A DNA stretch of 64,000 nt from Nautilus pompilius (lineage: Eukaryota; Mollusca; Cephalopoda; Nautilida; Nautilidae), in the NCBI GenBank assembly GCA_018389105.1, contig JACATO010000648.1, positions 248,001 to 312,000 of the forward strand, written 5' to 3'. Of this stretch, positions 14,501 through 27,458 are shown one piece after another (position 1 is the first letter of the stretch; every line of letters starts with the position of its first letter). Position numbers and translations under genes: made by a program. A model generated the notes under the pieces. The model made no database searches. It was not told the DNA's origin and worked only from the letters and a program-made list of their open reading frames with translations.

Positions 14501-17500
14501 ACTCATAATTTATTTCTACAAATCTCATTAAGAAATCTTCAAAACAGGAATAAGAATGGAACACTTATTCATTTATAAGAATAAAATAACCACTCTAGCA
14601 GATCAACAATGTTCAGTGTTGGATCCTCATTGTTTATTGGTACATTTCCTTTTTAAATTTTTTTTCTGGTAATGAACTAAGATTGAAAAGCTTGTTTTGT
14701 GTAGTATTATGCTGGTGTATTAAATCCTGTTTACATTCTGTATTTTTGTCCTCTGACAGTTACATTATCATAATAGATAACTTTGTTTTGTTTTAGCTGC
14801 AAAGTGTAGGAGAAAAAGATAACAACATTGTACCAATAGGGAAAACTGCTCAAGAGGTGAGTCATCTACAATCTTGTAATTTGTGTTTAATACCCTGTAT
14901 TCATCCAGAGAATTCTTTTAGAAATTTGAACAAAATGTTTTCCACAACCCGCTGAAACAAAAGTTAATTAACACAATTTTGTGTTTGTAACTACAAAGTT
15001 GATGTGTACCTTTATTTATATTTTATTGTAGAATATCAAAGAAGTTTAGTACAAATGCAGAATTTGAAAGATTTAATGTTTGGTTGCAGAAGGGATGCCT
15101 TTTAAGAATGATCACACATGCACACAGTGATAATTACAATTTTTTTTTAAATGGGTTCAGAGATCCCCTAGACATAATTTCATGAGGTCAGAATTCTTTT
15201 TCAAAGGGTTGTTGGTATTGAGAATAATCTACAATTTTGGTTAACAAGTTAACTTCAATGGACATTGCATTTCAGACATTTGAAATAAAATATAAACAGC
15301 TCTTTTGGTTTGAATTCACAGTAAGATGACAAAGTGTAAGTGTGACAGTGACACGTGTAGGCTTCCTGTCAACACAATATGGAAATGTGTTGCTTTAATT
15401 CAAACCAAAATTTTGCCCTTTTTGCTTTTTTAAGTTTCAGTATAGCAGAAGAAACAGCACCAGAACTTCTGCTAAAAACTTCAGTGTGTCACTTCTTCGT
15501 TCAGGGCATCAGATACGCACATATGTGCATAATGGTTATCACTGACTGTTGGCCATAATCGTGGACAAGAAAAAAGTTTATTTTCAAACTTTTACCATAA
15601 GAGATTTTCCCACCAGAATATCCTCCTCTTTGCTTAATGGATTATTTTACTTCTGAGTTTACACTTATGACTGCAAATGTCTACAGGGACATTTAAATGA
15701 AGCCAGGCTGAAATATAGTGGGAATGATATCTCTCCCCACCTTGGTGTTTCATTCAGGTTGTAGCTGTCCACCTGGTTGATGCATGCATTACTATCAGCA
15801 AGATTTTAGGTTACTTATTTGTTTGTTTTTATTGCCAGCAGTGTCTGTATGGATGACAACTGTAAATGATGTTGATGGTGAAATTATTTGGAAAATTGTA
15901 ACATATCAAGGAGGCCTTAACTGCTTGTTTGTCTGCACTGTTTTGAGCAAACATTGTATTTGCCAGCTTAGCAAGACTAAGGCTTTCAAAACCCCAAATC
16001 TGTAACAATTAATTAATTAAACAAACCATGGTCCATTGGTGATAACAATATGACCCACAGAAAATATTTAAAAGAATTTTTTAAATATTTTAACATTTAT
16101 TTGTACGGTAACCCTGAGTCCATTACAGAGTTATTTTCCCTTTGCAAACTAGAAATTCCACTTTGTCACATGAACTACAACGATTCATGTTCATCCTTTC
16201 ATTAATTACTGCTCTATGATGGAGCTGTCTAAAGTCAAGACTCTTGCTTAACATTGAAGGATGGAATGATGTGTTTGTGTCTATATTCATAAATCGGACT
16301 AGGTGATTATATATAGAGAAATAAATTCTGCATCTGTAGTCATCCCCCCCCCCAAAAATTTAAATAAACATGTTGCTGATCTCGGGTAATCTTGGATTTT
16401 TATCCTTTAGCATTTTGATGAAGAAGAGGAGGAGGAGGAAGAGGAGGAAGGTGATGATGAGAGTGACACTAATGATGATGAATTAGACACAGACATGGTA
16501 GACGACAGAGATTCCGCAGATGATGTGAGTTTTCTTTTGTTTCTTAGTCATGATGTTTTACTTTCTAACTTTTTATAGAATTTGTCTGGTTTTTTTTTTT
16601 AAACTGCAAAGAAAATTTAGATGAATAAAAGGTCTAAAGTTAATCTGCAAACATGAAATGGCCATCAATTTGATTTTTAAACTAGTTTACGCTATCATTG
16701 ATAACACAAATACTGCAGATAATTAATGCTTTTCATTTATAATTCTTTAGCTAACATTATTTTTTTTGCTTATATTAAGCTTCAGCCATTTACCTCACTA
16801 GTATTTCTGACTGTAGATATCTTAAGGAATTTGTGCCTGTCCTACACCCTCAAAACCTTCATCAGGTCTTCCCTCTGAACTCTGATATCCGAACTGGCTA
16901 CAGCAAGACCTGGAAATGTTCTAGTGAATCCATTCTGAACCCTCCTATGATGTAAGTGTCCTTTCTTAAACATGGATTCGACATCTCAGCTTAGAGTGCA
17001 GATGTCTCATATATAGTGACACTGTTGCAGCAGACTTTTGTTGTTCATTACAGTTGATGTAAATCTTAATTCTGAAAGTACTTAAAGCCAACTACAGTAT
17101 GTAGTCATTAGATGGTGATGATGTGCTAAATCTACAGTAACAAAGTAATAAATGATGTCAAAAATGTGACCTATACAAGGTTTACTCTTTGTTTTGAAAG
17201 TCTAGAAAATGATTTGATTCTGCACAAATTTTCAGCTCTGATTGTGTGCACTAGAAAAAGCTTGTAATGGAACAGTGGTTTTACTGTGATTAATGTACTG
17301 CATGTCAACAGAGTGCACCTGCTCATCTGTAAAGAAATTCAAGAACCACGCAGTGCTCTGGTTGAGGCTTCAGGGAACTGTCCTCTACCAGAGGGAGTGA
17401 CAGTAGCACATCATTGGACTCTTTAGGAACCAAGGTGGGGGCTACTGCAACCTGCTGCCACTGCACTAACTTACAACCCCATATTTTGTTGTGAAAGAGA

Positions 17501-20500
17501 TTGTGGCATGAAAAACATTTTGGCTATATGCTGGTGTCTTGGTGGGAATTGAAAGTGCACGGACCAGTGCTTTTACCAGCACTTGGCCATCTCAGACAAC
17601 AGATCAGTGTGGCTTTGTTGACTAACGACTGTGGAAACTCATTCTGTTTTGAATATCTAATGTAGAGCTGTAATCCATGCAGAAAGTGAAGACTGAAAGC
17701 TGTAATGTTTATTTTGTACTACCATAATTGTTAAAAGCTATTGTTGTTTTAATAGACTTATGCAGACCAAAAGTGGCCAGGCTGCCAGATTTCTTGACTA
17801 ACTTCCATGTGTATGTGTGTATACTGACAGTCAGTAGAACAAGCCTGAAGGAACCATTAATGCACTACTTTATCAACATTAGCGCAAACTGAACATCAAG
17901 AACAGTTTTTATCTTGCATTCAATTTCCGTCATCACTTGATGCTATAAAAGCCAAAACTGTCACTAACATTCTTAATGTCATTCATTGTTGATAGCCTAA
18001 GTTTAATTTTCTCCATTATGGCTGGTACTTTAACTTCCTCGTTGGCAATTTTGTGGTTTTTGCATCACTTTTGCTACACTTCCTTTTTTTTTAAGCAACT
18101 GAGTGACTCGTTGCAGAAATTTGTCACAAGAGGCAAGACATGCAGGTTTCTATGTCAAATGTTTGAATTCCAGACAGGATTAAAAGTTGACACTTATACC
18201 ATTTGCACATTAAGTTGGAATTCAAATTTGTTTGACAATATGAATATTTAAATATGTGGCCAGGGCAGCTGGAGAACTAGTGGTGGGCTGCCAGACTGTC
18301 ATGGTTGAGGGCTTGAGTTTGAATCCCATTTGGTAATTGGCTTGGCTTACCTTCCAGGCATGGTCCATTCTCACTCTTCTTTTGTCAACTGTCAGTTTCC
18401 TCTCTCATCTAAAAATGAAGAGTTCTAGTAGGTTTTTCAGGGTACATGTGGTGGAGGTTACTTGCTTGGTCACCAAGGCTGATACCCCACATCTTCCTCC
18501 TCCTAGCTCCCTGCTTTGAGACATCCATAAACCTGTCGGGACAATGTCTTCTACAAAATGGTCAAGTTACCTACCTTTTGGACATTTAACAACTAGAGAA
18601 GTAACACTCCAAAGTATTTAAAAGTAAACCATCTTCTTGAAGATAAAAGAATGCCTTTGCCATTATTTGCCATAGTTTCTAAGCATTGTTTACAGTCAAA
18701 CCTCGGTGATTTGCTTTTCTGGGTTCTGTGTTTGTTGTGCTGGTGTCAAAAAAGAAATTACATAAACTTAATGAGAGTTAGTTGAGATGTTTGTTGGCTA
18801 TTGGAACAGTAGACAAACCATATGGAAACTCAAGAGGATATCATGTTACTGAGTAGGCAGCCCTGGAGCTTAGACAACCTCATTTGCCACCATGCAACCT
18901 ACCCAAACATGACAACTTTTGTTTAACAATGTACCACCTGACCTGACTGTAACCTCTGACACCTTGAAGATCTGATACACTCAGCACATCAGCAGTGGAT
19001 TTGACAGACTGTCTTTTTTTATTGAATCTAAATTGATTTTCAAAGCTTGTGGATTTAGAACATTAAATTTAGTTTTATGAACATGTCAATAAGCTGATGT
19101 TGGGGCCAGGAAGATTTAAAGTGAAGCAGTTTATAAATATCTAAAAAACAAGAATGAGTTGTTCCCCCCTTGAATCAAATTCAAAATTTATGGAGGCAAA
19201 GGTCCCACTTGACAGTCTTAAAATTCATTTGAAAAACTGGAAAATGGATTTTTGTCCATAATTTTGTTATAAGGAAGAATGGACTTGTGTAATTGACAGA
19301 TGGAACAGACTAAAACTCTTACATGTTTATACTAATGATGTGACATCATAACTGTATAATTTCAATATTTTTTCTCAAAGTTACAGGCATTTGCGGATTT
19401 ATGGTTACCAACATGGATCACCGAGGTTTGAGAGTACTTTTAATTATTTCACATTATTACCCTCACTCCCCCCAAAAAATATATATACACACACACTTTA
19501 ATGCCAGCTTTTGCAGAAAAGTTATTGCTTGCTCTTGCTAGGCATTTGTATGTGTTGGTTGTGGTATTAGTCTTTCCAGAATCATGTGCCTCCTCCCTCT
19601 TCACTGAGAATATTTTTTAGTGTACTGATGGTCGGTTGGTTGGTTATAATGTCAGCTTTGTGTTTGCCTTGTAACTATAGGTAGGCTGTCTACATTAGTC
19701 AGTCTTTACATTGGCTTTGGCAGAATTTCTTTGCTTGCTTCATTCTCATTTTGTTTTTCCCTCCCCAGAAGCTTCAAAATTAAACCAACCAGCCAACCAA
19801 AAAGACTGTTGCACTTGAGGCGAAGGAGGCCAAAATGAAACTACTAAAACTCTAATTTATGTAACTTAAAGCTGCATCTCCCCACATATTTGAGGGAAAT
19901 TATTGGATGCATATATTGATTTACTTTTCATTAGTAATTATATATATATATATCTGAAAATTTAAGTGCATTCATGTACTTTATAAAAATCAAGTTTGTG
20001 ACAATTACTGAAAAAGCCAATTTGATAATTCAAGCTTCTCACCTTGGCTGAGAATTATTTTTATTTCTTGTCGCATTATTTATCTTCACATTGTATACCA
20101 TTTTGCCAACCACTGCAAGCAGAATTTATTATTTGTCTGTCTGGCACCAGCTGAACCAACACCGCATTATAACATTAAGGGAGAGTAATGGAGTAATGTG
20201 TGTTAAGATTTGTGGTAGCCACCAGGACATTTGGTCTTCATTCATTCCGTTCTCATCAGCAATCAGCAAGTGGCGATGACAGACACTAAAATAGTGGGAG
20301 AAAAAATCTGAATACATTTGATAATTTAGAGGTCTGCAGCAACCTTATATATATTGGTCATCAAAAATCGTGTTTAGTAAATAGCATTTACACTTCACAT
20401 TTTTGTCTGTTTGCGAGCTGCTTACAGAGAAGTTTAAAGTGTTGTGTTTTGTGAATTTCCCATCTGATTCACTTCAAAAAGAAAACAAGATGTCACGTTT

Positions 20501-21826
20501 TAGCAGGGGGACATGTCAGTAAATCAGCTATGATGGTTCATGCTGTCTGTTGTAGATTAAGGCTGTGTATTGTATACTTCCACGAACAAATTGCTATTTT
20601 CTGCAAATGCTAATGCAACACAGAATGAACTGTTCTTCCTGTTACTTTATATACAAGCAAACAGTTTATTATAATTGCAGTTCAAATTAGGAAGTACCAT
20701 ATGAAATAATAGTATATGGCTATTGACATAGACTTGTCTTCATCATGTTCAGAATTAAGAAAACTTAACAAATTTAACATTGGCTTTTCTTCTGATCCTT
20801 ATTTTGCTGATAATAAAAAAAGTAAGAACATGGTAAGTTACTTTTGTTAATTAGTTAGCATTAAAAAATTGTAACAAATTTTTTCCTGGTTTTCTTATTG
20901 TGATACAACTAATAGAGTGGTGAATCTCTTTTTTTCAATCAATAGAAAGAATCAGATTTTTAAGGTGTATTTTTTTAACAGACCTTAGATAAAATCAATA
21001 AAAGATAAGGAATGGTCAAGCTGGATTTGTTTTCTGTGTTCCAAGCATTTATCAGCTTCCCCTTGAACACTAATACTCCTTTTGAAGTCAGTCTCATCAC
21101 TACTGGATTTGTTAGAATAATTTCACTATTCCAAATTACCGGTTGCCATGCCAACCGTATAAGCACTTTTCCCACTAATACTCCTTTTGCTGAACCATGA
21201 AGCCTGCTCTCTTACTGTGTATTACTGGAAAATGATACTTCTGAATTAGTTTATGCTAATTACTGATAATAAAATCTACTAAATATATGTAATTAGCATA
21301 TATATATATATATTGAATTAATTGTATCTTTTTCTTTAAAAAAAGTTGCCATTGACCATTACCAACTAATTAATAGTTGGTATTTTTGAGGTGTAATGTG
21401 CTCGTCGTGAGCTAGAAGTTTGTTGGGCAGAAGATGGTGAGCCAACACAGAACAGAGAGAGTTAGTGAAATAGCTGGCAAAGTCTGTTTTCTCCTGTTGT
21501 TTTAGTGGTGGCTGTTTGATGTAGCCACTGATTGTTATGTACCACAAGCTGTCTGTCTACCCTTTAGTTTAACTTTTTCTCACAAGAGACAAACTAATTA
21601 TGATAGGCGTTTTCTAACTGCAGTTTTACATTTCATTACAGATTTTTGAGTTTTGAAAGCCTTAATCTTCATTTTTACTTCAGTCTTTGTGTAGTAAAAA
21701 GAAAAAAAAAGTAAGACAGATATTTATATCGTGCAATACATTCAACTTGCTGCCTCCTTCCGTCTCTTCTAGGTTGACATGGATGGGCAGGTTGCTCAGG
21801 GCAACTCCCCTATGTGGGGCGTGTGA
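11527..21826 (+). CDS. ANAPC15: ANAPC15, anaphase-promoting complex subunit 15
   Basis: Small APC/C (cyclosome) subunit, related to yeast Mnd2, that helps release the mitotic checkpoint complex by promoting Cdc20 turnover (family knowledge). Four coding exons: 11527-11649, 14797-14856, 16411-16524, 21773-21826, all phase 0, with GT/AG junctions (gtaggt, gtgagt, gtgagt; acceptors ttttag, ctttag, ttctag). The product is 116 residues; human is 121. Exon 1 reads MADPLFPSLVPKPVDPLWFP with a Trp-Phe and PC core as in the family. Exon 2 contains VGEKDNNIVPIGK, the most conserved block. Exon 3 starts HFDEE and is an acidic tail of Glu/Asp. Exon 4 is 17 codons beginning VDMDG and carrying the near-terminal Trp also seen in human. 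The last exon is 5.2 kb from the third and easily missed. The start has a good context (aaagATGG). Very sure of identity. Confidence 0.95.
13030..14215 (+). pseudogene. Decayed hAT transposase (ZBED-like) in ANAPC15 intron 1
   Basis: Fragments in shifting frames follow the order of a ZBED-type hAT transposase. Near 13050-13200 there is BED-finger debris ending RNLKNPDQA. At 13330-13500 come pieces like FPNYNILHHDSFS and ALKTGIWTAGRT, the latter matching the family's 'TTDGWTS' region with its catalytic Asp lost to Gly-Ile. At 13660-13790 comes CFIHTLQLCINDA, the usual 'AHTLQL' block. At 13785-14036 comes LLQDVSTNWKSLYYFLE, the family's 'DVPTRWNS' block. Then a C-terminal remnant CISTYLDSL (about 14160). 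At least three frame changes and several stops make it inactive. No terminal repeats or target duplication were found, so the ends are approximate. Confidence 0.75.
14216..16410. other. ANAPC15 intron sequence around exon 2, with one inverted repeat
   Basis: Apart from exon 2 (14797-14856) this stretch shows no coding signal I trust. It holds a perfect 14-bp inverted repeat: TTTTGGTTTGAATT at 15303-15316 and its complement at 15397-15410, about 80 bp apart, followed by a second short one (GCAGAAG/CTTCTGC near 15450-15480). This may be a small foldback element. Confidence 0.4.
17530..17605 (-). repeat. tRNA-like fragment (SINE head) in ANAPC15 intron 3
   Basis: The minus strand contains 'tggccaagtgctggtaaaag' (A-box-like, as in Leu/Ser-type tRNAs) followed about 30 bp later by 'ctttcaattcccacc' (a degraded B box). 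No full cloverleaf, so not a functional tRNA gene; most likely a SINE head. Confidence 0.35.
18254..18560 (+). repeat. tRNA-derived SINE-like element in ANAPC15 intron 3
   Basis: A tRNA-like head, with 'ggagaactagtggt' as a possible A box and 'gagtttgaatccc' as a B box, is followed by a body matching two other places in the window. The part near 18385-18430 matches 2.83-2.89 kb. The part near 18460-18540 ('tgcttggtcaccaaggct', later 'tagctccctgctttgagac') matches 30305-30390 ('tgcttggacaccaagact', 'tggctccctgctgtcagat'). The repeated body plus pol III-like boxes make a SINE the best call. A 60-aa reading frame across it is fortuitous. Confidence 0.55.
18693..19434. mobile_element. Non-autonomous pogo/Tigger-like DNA transposon in ANAPC15 intron 3
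   Basis: The left end CAGTCAAACCTCGGTGAT (18693-18710) and the right end ATCACCGAGGTTTGAGAG (19417-19434) are inverted repeats matching at 16 of 18 positions. Each is bounded by TA (18691-18692 and 19435-19436), the target duplication of Tc1/mariner-pogo elements. The termini closely resemble known Tigger-type ends (CAGTCAAACCTCG...). The 742-bp interior has no transposase frame, so it is a deletion derivative or MITE. Confidence 0.8.
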
Positions 21827-22168
21827 TGCCGTTGCATGTGTTTCAGTAAAATGACTGGAGAGAGTATCGGGGTTGATCAGAGACAGTGTTCTTGTCATAG
21901 CCTATAAACGGCCGGTCACCAGCTCGCTCACCGTTATTCCCTGAACTTCATACTCTTTGCACCAGTGACGAACAAGATGGACATACCACACCTGACATCT
22001 TTGTGGATGCAGTAGTCAGACCGCCACAGGTCTCTTCGAAAACAAAACGAACTAACATCAGGAGCAAAGGTTTTGTATACTGTCGTCATTTCTTTTGATT
22101 TAGACTTTAATTAAGATATTTGGACTATGTTAACAGTTTTCAGGTTTTTTTTTATCACCACCTGGATA

Positions 22169-22174
22169 AATAAA
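22169..22174 (+). terminator. Candidate poly(A) signal of ANAPC15
   Basis: AATAAA about 340 bp after the ANAPC15 stop codon, just past a T-rich stretch, is the first good signal downstream on the plus strand. Position and motif only; the cleavage site is not shown. Confidence 0.45.
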
Positions 22175-25100
22175 ATTTTATGAATGTTTTGGCAAACTTT
22201 CCCTGCCACCATCTTTAGCCCAGCTCTGCAGGGCTACTCAAAATTACCTGATACAATATTAGTACCACAAACAAGATTCTGTAACTAGTATGGAGTAACC
22301 TGAACTAGCACCTATATGATTTTACAGTAAATAAAGGCCTCTCTTATTTTTTTATCCAGAGTGCACATTTCTGGATACATTCATTTACCTAAAACTATTA
22401 AAATTAGTGTCAGTTTTCTTAACGGTTTCTGTCAGCTGTGTTTCTACAAAAAATATTCTGGCCAGTACATTGAGAGCTAAGTATATAACTGAGTCTAAGC
22501 TCATGTGTTGTTAATGGCAGTATTGGAAAAGTACCATAGTTTTTAAGATGATTTGGTTTCATTGTTAAAACTGAGTTCTTGTCAAGCGAGAGGAAATACT
22601 AGGGACATTAACATTCACACCTGTGTCACAGAGCACGCACAGCTGCTCAACTGGGATGTATTGCTGGATGCCATATATCTCTAGACATGTTGCCAATGTA
22701 TCTGAATCACTGGTGGCTAGCATTTACAAAAAGGTTTTTTCAGATATTTTGTGCAAACAACAATATAGAGTTTAACTCTTTAATAACAAGTATAAATATT
22801 GTAAGTTGTGAGGCTTTGACTGTAAATCTCTGAACATAGTTCATAAACAGAAAGGGAAGACAATGTCAGAATTGACAAACTTTAATACAAAAATACAAAT
22901 TTATTGTAATTCAGTTTTCAAAGTGACTTAGTCTACATTGATTCAGTTAGAAATGAAAGATGTAGCAAGGAAAGCTAAAGCAGAATGTATATTTAGAAAT
23001 AAATTAGCATTTAAATGAGATCACAAATCATTTTATTTTTAATGAAAACTGTCTGCTAACAACTATATTTGCATTATTATTATTATTATTATTTTTTTTT
23101 TTTTTTTAAATTTTCAACCTTGGCATGTCACAATGAATTAACTGACAAAAAACACCAAGTGCGATTCTTTATAAGATAATCTGCAAAATGGACCGGGTAG
23201 AATGTCTCCTATTCTTCACGTCAACCATGTTATCCATGGTCAAGCTGTTGAAATTGGTTTTTGGAAATAATTATGGACAAGTAGAACTTATTGCCAACAG
23301 AATATTCAATAATAAATGGGTAATGTTCTGCCTTTGGAAGGAGACCATGATGGATTCCAGTCCTGTTTTAGGTGATTTACCAAAAGAGAGAAAAAAAAAA
23401 AAAACAACAACAAGTAAATCTGGCAACGAACTCCTCCCTGCTGAGTGTAATATCACAGGTTTGTTGTTGTTCTAGTTTACCCTGGTATGACCTGGAAAAC
23501 GGAGTGGACAGGTCAGAACCAAAGCAGGCAACTGACTCTGACTACTGCAGTGGCTGTGTGATCTAGTGACATCTATTAACAATTCTCTTTCTCTCCTTTT
23601 TTTCAATGCATCATCCACCACCCCCTGCCACTTCCAATCTGAAGGGTACAAAGTTTTCCCCAAAAGGTAAATAGTAGATGAAAAGTTGTGTAAGTATGGC
23701 AGTGTTATCTTTACCTGGAAGGTTGTAGCTGCCCTCAAAGAAATAAGTAGACACCTGACTTCTTACTAATGATCAGCGCATGGTAGAAGTTTATAGTATA
23801 ATTACGAAAAAAAGACATGCACAAAATCATTGCATATTGTTTTTGTTGCCTACTTTGCACAAAACTAAAGATTAAATTTCATAATGGCTGCAAGTCAATT
23901 CATTTATTTATAGTTTTGTTATGGCCAAAACTTGTATACCAAAATACCATAAAAGTATGCTTTCCACTCAAAAATAACAGGCCCTCCACTAATAATGTCA
24001 TGCTTGAAATGTATCTCTCTCTCTCTCTCTCTCTTTTTAAACTTGAGTTAACATTCATTCATTAAAACAAATTATCTAAAGATACGGCACTTTGATTCAG
24101 AAAAGTTGATCAAGAGATAGATAAAGAATTAATTCTGGAATACAAGCAAAGCTGGGACACAGTTGAGGGCTGGACCTTTATCAAGAAGCCAGGTGATGCT
24201 ATAAATTAAAATTAGAAACTTTTTCCTTTCAGAAGAAATGGCAGAGGTAACTGTGAATCCATACAGTTATCTGCCCTTTACAAACTAGAAATTCCACCAG
24301 GGGAGTGATGTAGAATACATGTCTGCATAGGTGTTGTGGTGATACAGCATACATCTGGTTATGTCTGCACAAAATATCTTATCATATAGGCATGTTAGAA
24401 AAAAAAATACAAGAATAATTTTTTCAAACTTTAAAGGGCAAGATACTAGGTCAATTTATTCTAGGTAGTGAGGAGGCTAATTTAACATAAAGTGAAAGTA
24501 AAAAGAAAATTTTTTTTTTTAATGCATGTTTATAGAAAATTCTTCGATTTCAAAACTGGCTAAGTCTGCATGCAAGCTTGGGGAAATGTGTGGCGTGGTA
24601 ATCTGTTTTTAATGTGAAGACGTGAACCATCAACAACTTTACCAAGAGCTGCTGATCGGTATCAGCAAGATAGTAAACTCCTTTAACGAACTTTGGGGGG
24701 GGGGTTGCATGAATAAGATAAATGCCAATGAATCTAAGCCTATTAAAAAAAAGTCTTAGTGAGTTTGGATTTAAAAAAAAGGAATGGATTCTAACCAGAT
24801 GTATTTGATTGATCCTAGAACAATGATGCCATAGATGCTGCTGAGTGTCAGATTTCCCCATCCTACTTTTCAGCAGATACATGCCAAAAGCAATACTGAT
24901 AAACGTTGATGTTTCATGATAAAGATAAAACTAAACTGCGTATAAAAAAAAAAAAAGATAAAAGCATAAATAACTAAATGTCCTGCTGATTTTATACACT
25001 CATTTGGCTGTAGATGGACACTATTAAAGATAACTTCTGTTAGACTTCAGCAATGATTTTTGTTGTGCGTTGCATGCATGGCATGATCGTGAGGAGAGGA

Positions 25101-27251
25101 AACCTACAGTGAACGGTACACACGTACTAGGGAGCGTCAAAATAACTTTTATGGTGTGGTCTTGAACATCGTAACAAAGAAAATGATGCTCTTGTATTAG
25201 CCATACCTGTTCCTTTTTTTTAAAGCATGTATCTTAAAACAAAAACACCTTTTATATTAGCATTAATATTTAGCTCATGGATTACACAGTACTAAACCTG
25301 CCGGTTTCACTCTCCCGCTGTACCCAACTGCAATACCAACATGGCTAATGTAAACCAAGAGGAGGATAAAGAGTTTGCAGCAGGAGCCCAACAGGGGTAA
25401 CTGACACTGACGGTGGTTTGCTTTTTGTAAAGGTTTTTGTAGTATCTTTCCTCTCTCTCCACTAGCTTTGTTGTATGATGTACAATTGAAACCAAAACAG
25501 ATTTTGAAATATCAAAAATAATTTGTCATAAATTAAGTGCACCTGAATTTAAAGGGACCACCTGAATACTTAATTATTCTTCGAGCAATGAGAAATTTAT
25601 GAACTTTAACCCTTCTGACAGCTTAGCTATATTATTATAGTCACTGAATGATAAAATACATTGACCCGTACCTACATATTTATATTTTTTTTGGTTTTGA
25701 AAATTCCTTTTAGTTTTTAACCAACTCTTTTTCGATTAGAGAGGGTCGTTCATTTAGATGCCCTTCAAAGGGCTCAGACCCATCAAAATCTCATGAGATA
25801 TTAAGATAAGAATAAAAAGTTATTGATGTTATTTACAGAAAGTAGAGGGACAATTTGGGTAATTTTCTGTCACATGTTTAATATAACTAAACTAACTGCT
25901 GAGCCCACATTTTGTAGGGTCTTTTCACCTGCTATTATCAGTGGTATGATGTTTGCAAGCCTGTCTATTTTTTTTTTTTTTTGTATTCTAAAAGTCAGGT
26001 GCTATGGAAAGTTCAGAGCAGAGAATTTATAAGAAACACAAATGGACTGACTATACACGAAACTGTCATGGCAGAAACTGAAGCGAGTAAATTTTAAAAA
26101 AAAAAAAAAAATCAATTTAAAAGGCAAGAACTGAAGCCTGATTTATCAGACACAGACAGATGGACAAGGCTATCTCACAGCTAGCAATGTACTTGCATCA
26201 GAATCCTGATTATCATAGGATGCTGCTTATCTGAAGAAGGTTCTAAGAGACTTGTTCAGTTTTAGTGTTTATTTTAAGACAGACAGACTATAAAGACTCA
26301 GATGGCCCGGTGGTATATATTATCTTTTTTAGAAAGAAATGGCTAAAGCATTACAAATTTGTTATTTGGTCAGACAAAAAATTTAGTAAGACAATAAAAC
26401 CTTTGGCACTTGGGGTAAATACAACAAACTAAACAAATATCAGACTAGATTGGATGGCATTAAAATCTTTTCTATTTTTAGCCGTTAAATACTTGGAAAG
26501 CCTTACCATTTAGCAGAGGGTTCATATAACTATTTAATATACTTTAAAAATACAGTTTTTTTTAAAAAACAATTATAGTTTGATCTATTAAAGCAAAGCT
26601 AGAACCGTACTCCACATGATATTATCAAGTCTATATTTCTGTTGTGTAATTTTGGTAGTGAGAAACCATGGAATTTACTCAAAAATGGGCTGAACAGCAC
26701 AGGATTAAGATATAGCATTTGCTTCGAAAAGATCAAGTTACAACAACATCAGACATTATACATATATCATCATCATCATCATCATCAGTTCTTCCTCTTA
26801 GATGGTTCAGAGTTGTGCAAAATCTGACAGTATGGTGTTTCTAAATATAATTCTAATTTACATCTTAGTATGTTGGCAATAAATGTCTTGGTCAAAATAA
26901 AAACAATAAATTTTGTTGTAGTGATGGTTTTAAAGTGAGTTATTCATGGTTACGATTAACTAGATTGCATGCTCTTTATCAGGTACGAAGACATTGCACA
27001 TACATATATCAATATAGGTAGCTTTGCACATTTAAATAAGAGTTTCATGTGGTTAGTGGTTAGAGTTAAAGAATTTAAAGCAGCTAAATGAATATATTTT
27101 ACATCACAGGAGTTACTGTAATTTTAGACACTATCTGAAAAGATCAAGAAGAACAATGCAAACCGTTTATAGACATGTGATTCCTCATACTCAGGTGAGT
27201 GCTTTTCTGTAATGATTATTAACTGTGATGGGGGAGGTAGGGAGTTCGTTC
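22175..27251. other. Convergent intergenic region between ANAPC15 and the Mesh-like gene
   Basis: About 5 kb between the two genes' 3' ends. I see no gene. It holds poly(T) tracts (for example 23090-23110), a CT microsatellite (about 24012-24033), a CAT run (26766-26788) and AT-rich unique sequence. One exon-like block lies at 27128-27194 on the plus strand: 'ttttag' before it, 'gtgagt' after it, and one open frame of 22 codons. It has no partner I can find, so I do not call a gene. Confidence 0.5.
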
Positions 27252-27257
27252 TTTATT
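27252..27257 (-). terminator. Candidate poly(A) signal of the Mesh-like gene
   Basis: On the minus strand AATAAA lies about 105 bp past the TAG stop at 27362-27364, a suitable place for 3' end formation of the longest isoform. Confidence 0.45.
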
Positions 27258-27361
27258 ATTTGTAACCAGCCGATATTGTTAGTAAAGCAGTTTTGAGTGA
27301 AACACAGGCATCCATGAGATAAATGATAAAACTAAAAATGAACAAGTGTTTGCTTCATGCT

Positions 27362-27458
27362 CTATTGTTTGGTTCCATCCTCGGGTTTTTCCTTATCATT
27401 CATGGTGGAATCATTAATAGTCATCATGGCCTCACCTTCCGCTGCATCTGAAACTGGA
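27362..27458 (-). CDS. mesh: Mesh-like gene, last coding exon
   Basis: After 'cttttacag' it takes one base to finish the previous codon, then reads PVSDAAEGEAMMTINDSTMN and DKEKPEDGTKQ and stops (TAG). The composition is charged and soluble, as for a cytoplasmic tail, and the phase matches both the transmembrane exon and the optional exon. A poly(A) signal follows about 105 bp on. Confidence 0.65.
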
